6,621 nucleotides of DNA from Syntrophus sp. (in: bacteria) (GTDB lineage: Bacteria > Desulfobacterota > Syntrophia > Syntrophales > UBA5619): positions 1 through 6,621 of the forward strand of contig PNOO01000138.1 of NCBI GenBank assembly GCA_013824905.1, given 5' to 3'. A program made the position numbers and the translations under genes. The notes beneath the pieces were generated by a model. It ran no database searches, was not told the origin of the DNA, and worked only from the letters and a program-made list of their open reading frames with translations. Shown here one piece after another: positions 4,857 through 6,621 of the stretch; the stretch's first letter is position 1; each line of letters opens with the position of its first letter.

Positions 4857-5936
4857 CTAAAGAATGGTCAGATCCTTGGAGGTCTGCGTCAAGACTTCGC
4901 AGCCCTCCTCCCTCACAACCACCGTATCCTCGATCCGGATACCCCAAAGGCCGGGGAGATAGACCCCCGGCTCGACCGTCACCACCATGCCGGCGCGGAG
5001 GATCTCCTCACGTCCCGCAGCCAGGCGAGGCGCCTCATGGACATCCAGGCCCACCCCGTGGCCGGTCCCGTGGGCAAAATGGGCGCCCAGTCCGGCTTCT
5101 TCGAGACACCCCCTGGCGATGCGGTCGACCGCGCCGCAGGAAATGCCCGCCCGGATCGCCCCGATCACCCGGTCATGGGCCTCCCTGACCAGCCGGTAGA
5201 CCTCCTTCTGACGGTCCGAGGCATGCCCCACGATATAGGTGCAGGTCTCATCCGAGTGGTAGCCGCCCGATACCGCGCCATAGTCGATCGTGACGCAATC
5301 TCCGGTTTTTATCACACGAGATCCCGGCGTGGCGTGGGGAAGGGCCGCATTGGCCCCCGCAGCGACGATCGTCTCAAAGGCCGCCTGCTCCGCCCCGCCC
5401 CGCCTCATCCGGTATTCAAGCTCGATGGCGATTTCCTGCTCCCGGACGCCCGGCCGGATCATCTCCCGGATCGCCGCCAGGGCCTCGCCGGCGATCACCG
5501 CCGCCGCCCGGATCCGGTCGATTTCCCCTTCAGTCTTCACGGCCCGGAGGGATTGGAGTGCCCCGGAAAGGGGCCGGAGCGCCACCGTTGGGAGTTTTTC
5601 CTGCAGCCGGAGGTATTCTTCCACACACAGGCAGGGGGATTCGAAACCGATCGCCTCCACCGAGCGCCCGCAAGCCACCGCCGTGATCCCGTCCACCCGG
5701 TTGCGGAATTCAAAGATCTCCGTCCCGATGGCCTCTTCCTGCGCCTGGGTCACGTATCGCCCGTCCACCAAGAGCACAAGCCAGTCGGGACCTGCCATCA
5801 GGGCCCCGTCGCCGCCGGTGAAACCGGTCAGGTAACGGATATTTTTTGGATGCAGAATGAGCAGGGCATCCTTCTGGGTCATCCCTTCGCGGAGACGGGC
5901 CAACCTCGCCGGATAGGGCGGAGGATCATACCGCAT
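4857..5936 (-). CDS. M24 family metallopeptidase (Xaa-Pro aminopeptidase/dipeptidase type)
   Basis: The 359-residue protein has a creatinase-like N-terminal domain (about 1-130, with LLILHPKNIRYLTGFTG and VDGRY) and a C-terminal pita-bread peptidase domain. All five expected metal ligands are visible: D218 and D229 in IDYGAVSGGYHSDE, H293 in HGTGHGVGLDVHE, E322 in TVEPGVY, and E336 in GIRIEDT. Conserved H201 is in LPHATPG. Such enzymes remove N-terminal residues preceding proline, using two Mn or similar metal ions, in the cytoplasm. The sequence cannot separate PepP from PepQ. The open frame extends 70 residues further upstream, but that part is arginine/serine-rich and is the antisense-like alternative frame of the TPR gene. 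The ATG at 5936 gives the family's normal N-terminus and overlaps the TPR stop by 11 bases, suggesting coupling. No strong ribosome binding site is seen. Confidence 0.92.
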   Translation of the reverse strand: MRYDPPPYPARLARLREGMTQKDALLILHPKNIRYLTGFTGGDGALMAGPDWLVLLVDGRYVTQAQEEAIGTEIFEFRNRVDGITAVACGRSVEAIGFESPCLCVEEYLRLQEKLPTVALRPLSGALQSLRAVKTEGEIDRIRAAAVIAGEALAAIREMIRPGVREQEIAIELEYRMRRGGAEQAAFETIVAAGANAALPHATPGSRVIKTGDCVTIDYGAVSGGYHSDETCTYIVGHASDRQKEVYRLVREAHDRVIGAIRAGISCGAVDRIARGCLEEAGLGAHFAHGTGHGVGLDVHEAPRLAAGREEILRAGMVVTVEPGVYLPGLWGIRIEDTVVVREEGCEVLTQTSKDLTIL

Positions 5937-6600
5937 GGCTGCGCAACCTGCCGATATGGTCCAGCCAGCGGGAAAGCTCGGCGATGACCGGCGCCGCTTG
6001 TGCGGCAGACCCCTCTTTGCTGAGCGTCTCCGTGACCTCCCGGAGCCTCTCTGTCGCCCTTTCCTGCTGCGGGTCCTTTTTGAGGATAGCCTCCAGGACC
6101 TCCTTTGCCATCCGGAGATGGCCCTGCCGGATATAGAGTTCCGCAAGCGTTACGGTCTGAAAATCCTCCGGGACCGGGGTCGTCTCTTCTTCCTCCGCTC
6201 CCGCCCCTTCCTCCGCCTCGCGCGGCTCCGAGAGGCCCTTGAGTCGCTCGGCAATCTCCAGCGCTGCCGGGGAGTCCGGATTCAGGGAGATGAATTTACG
6301 GTAATAGGTCTGCGCCGATTCCTGCATCCCCTTCGAAAGGAAGAGGTCCCCCATATTCATATAGATCCGCGAGAGGCTCGCAAAGAGATCCTCCATCTCA
6401 TGGAGCATCTCCCTCGCCTCGTCCAGCCTCCCCTGCAGGATCCGGATACGGCAGATCACGATGCGGGCATCCGGATCGCCCGGAATCCGTTCGAGCCGCA
6501 ACCCGGCCAGATCGAGGGCCGCCCGGTCATCGCCCTTTTCGAGGAACGTCTCCGCCTCTTCCAGGAACGATTGACGAGATTGAACCGCAGTATCACCCAT
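5926..6600 (-). CDS. Tetratricopeptide-repeat protein of unknown partner
   Basis: The 224-residue protein is made of helical TPR units. About three lie in residues 10-112 (for example SRQSFLEEAETFLEKGD, ARIVICRIRILQGRLDEA and MGDLFLSKGMQESAQTYYRKF). After an acidic linker rich in glutamate (about 124-145) there is a further clear unit, TLAELYIRQGHLRMAKEVL. The protein ends with a short separate helix, LSRWLDHIGRL, that may be a binding peptide. There is no signal peptide or membrane segment, so it is probably a cytoplasmic scaffold. It heads the visible part of a unit with the M24 peptidase, gcvH and hisC. The ATG at 6600 has no good ribosome binding site in the 21 bases available, and the promoter, if any, lies beyond the edge. 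The specific function is not recognisable. Confidence 0.8.
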   Translation of the reverse strand: MGDTAVQSRQSFLEEAETFLEKGDDRAALDLAGLRLERIPGDPDARIVICRIRILQGRLDEAREMLHEMEDLFASLSRIYMNMGDLFLSKGMQESAQTYYRKFISLNPDSPAALEIAERLKGLSEPREAEEGAGAEEEETTPVPEDFQTVTLAELYIRQGHLRMAKEVLEAILKKDPQQERATERLREVTETLSKEGSAAQAAPVIAELSRWLDHIGRLRSHAV

Positions 6601-6621
6601 AATTCATTGTCATTTCAATGG

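Noticed and set aside
4845..5987. Long + strand open frame of 380 codons opposite the M24 peptidase
   Set aside because: It is antisense to a peptidase with all metal ligands present. It is rich in H, P, R and D and has no recognisable family.
5937..6146. 70-residue N-terminal extension of the M24 peptidase frame
   Set aside because: The extension is arginine/serine-rich and comes from the alternative frame of the TPR gene. The family's normal N-terminus begins at the ATG at 5936.

Overview
The window looks like chromosomal housekeeping DNA from a GC-rich Gram-negative bacterium. Gene style and content best fit the former Deltaproteobacteria (Desulfobacterota, perhaps a Syntrophus-like lineage). 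The content is a YacP-type NYN protein, HolA, a LOG-family protein, a non-AUG-started S21, and a TPR / M24 peptidase / GcvH / HisC cluster. This placement is inference from protein flavour and from a deltaproteobacterial-style intergenic repeat, not from a database search.

Layout: bases 2-136 hold the 3' end of a helix-turn-helix protein, probably a HicB-type antitoxin, on the + strand. A YacP-like NYN-domain gene (169-696, +) follows. Everything after it is on the minus strand. The NYN gene meets holA (DNA polymerase III delta) tail to tail, and the two stop codons overlap within four bases. In minus-strand order the remaining genes are: TPR protein (6600-5926), Xaa-Pro-type M24 peptidase (5936-4857), gcvH (4824-4426), hisC (4422-3358), an intrinsic terminator (3328-3276), rpsU (3226-3035), a LOG-family gene (2947-2291), a palindromic repeat element (about 2260-2100), and holA (2084-693).

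Two transcription units are likely. Unit A is TPR-pepP/Q-gcvH-hisC, tightly packed (11-base overlap, 32-base gap, 3-base gap) and closed by a strong hairpin with a T-run. Unit B is rpsU, LOG and possibly holA, with two structured intergenic spacers. The unit A genes do not form one pathway: they cover peptide turnover, a lipoyl-carrier protein and histidine biosynthesis. The linkage is probably shared expression rather than a dedicated system.

Three starts should be moved from the longest-ORF position. rpsU most likely begins at a TTG (3226) behind a strong GGGAGGAG. The LOG gene begins at 2947 behind GGAGGT. The M24 peptidase begins at 5936 inside the end of the TPR gene.

The most unusual item is the 2092-2268 spacer. 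It has a perfect 21-bp inverted repeat, an extra outer copy of the repeat end, and an exact 8-bp direct repeat at the outer boundaries, which is the architecture of a small non-autonomous mobile element inserted just upstream of holA. HolA itself carries an apparent insertion of about 80 residues. I saw no convincing new multi-gene system, CRISPR array, tRNA or rRNA.
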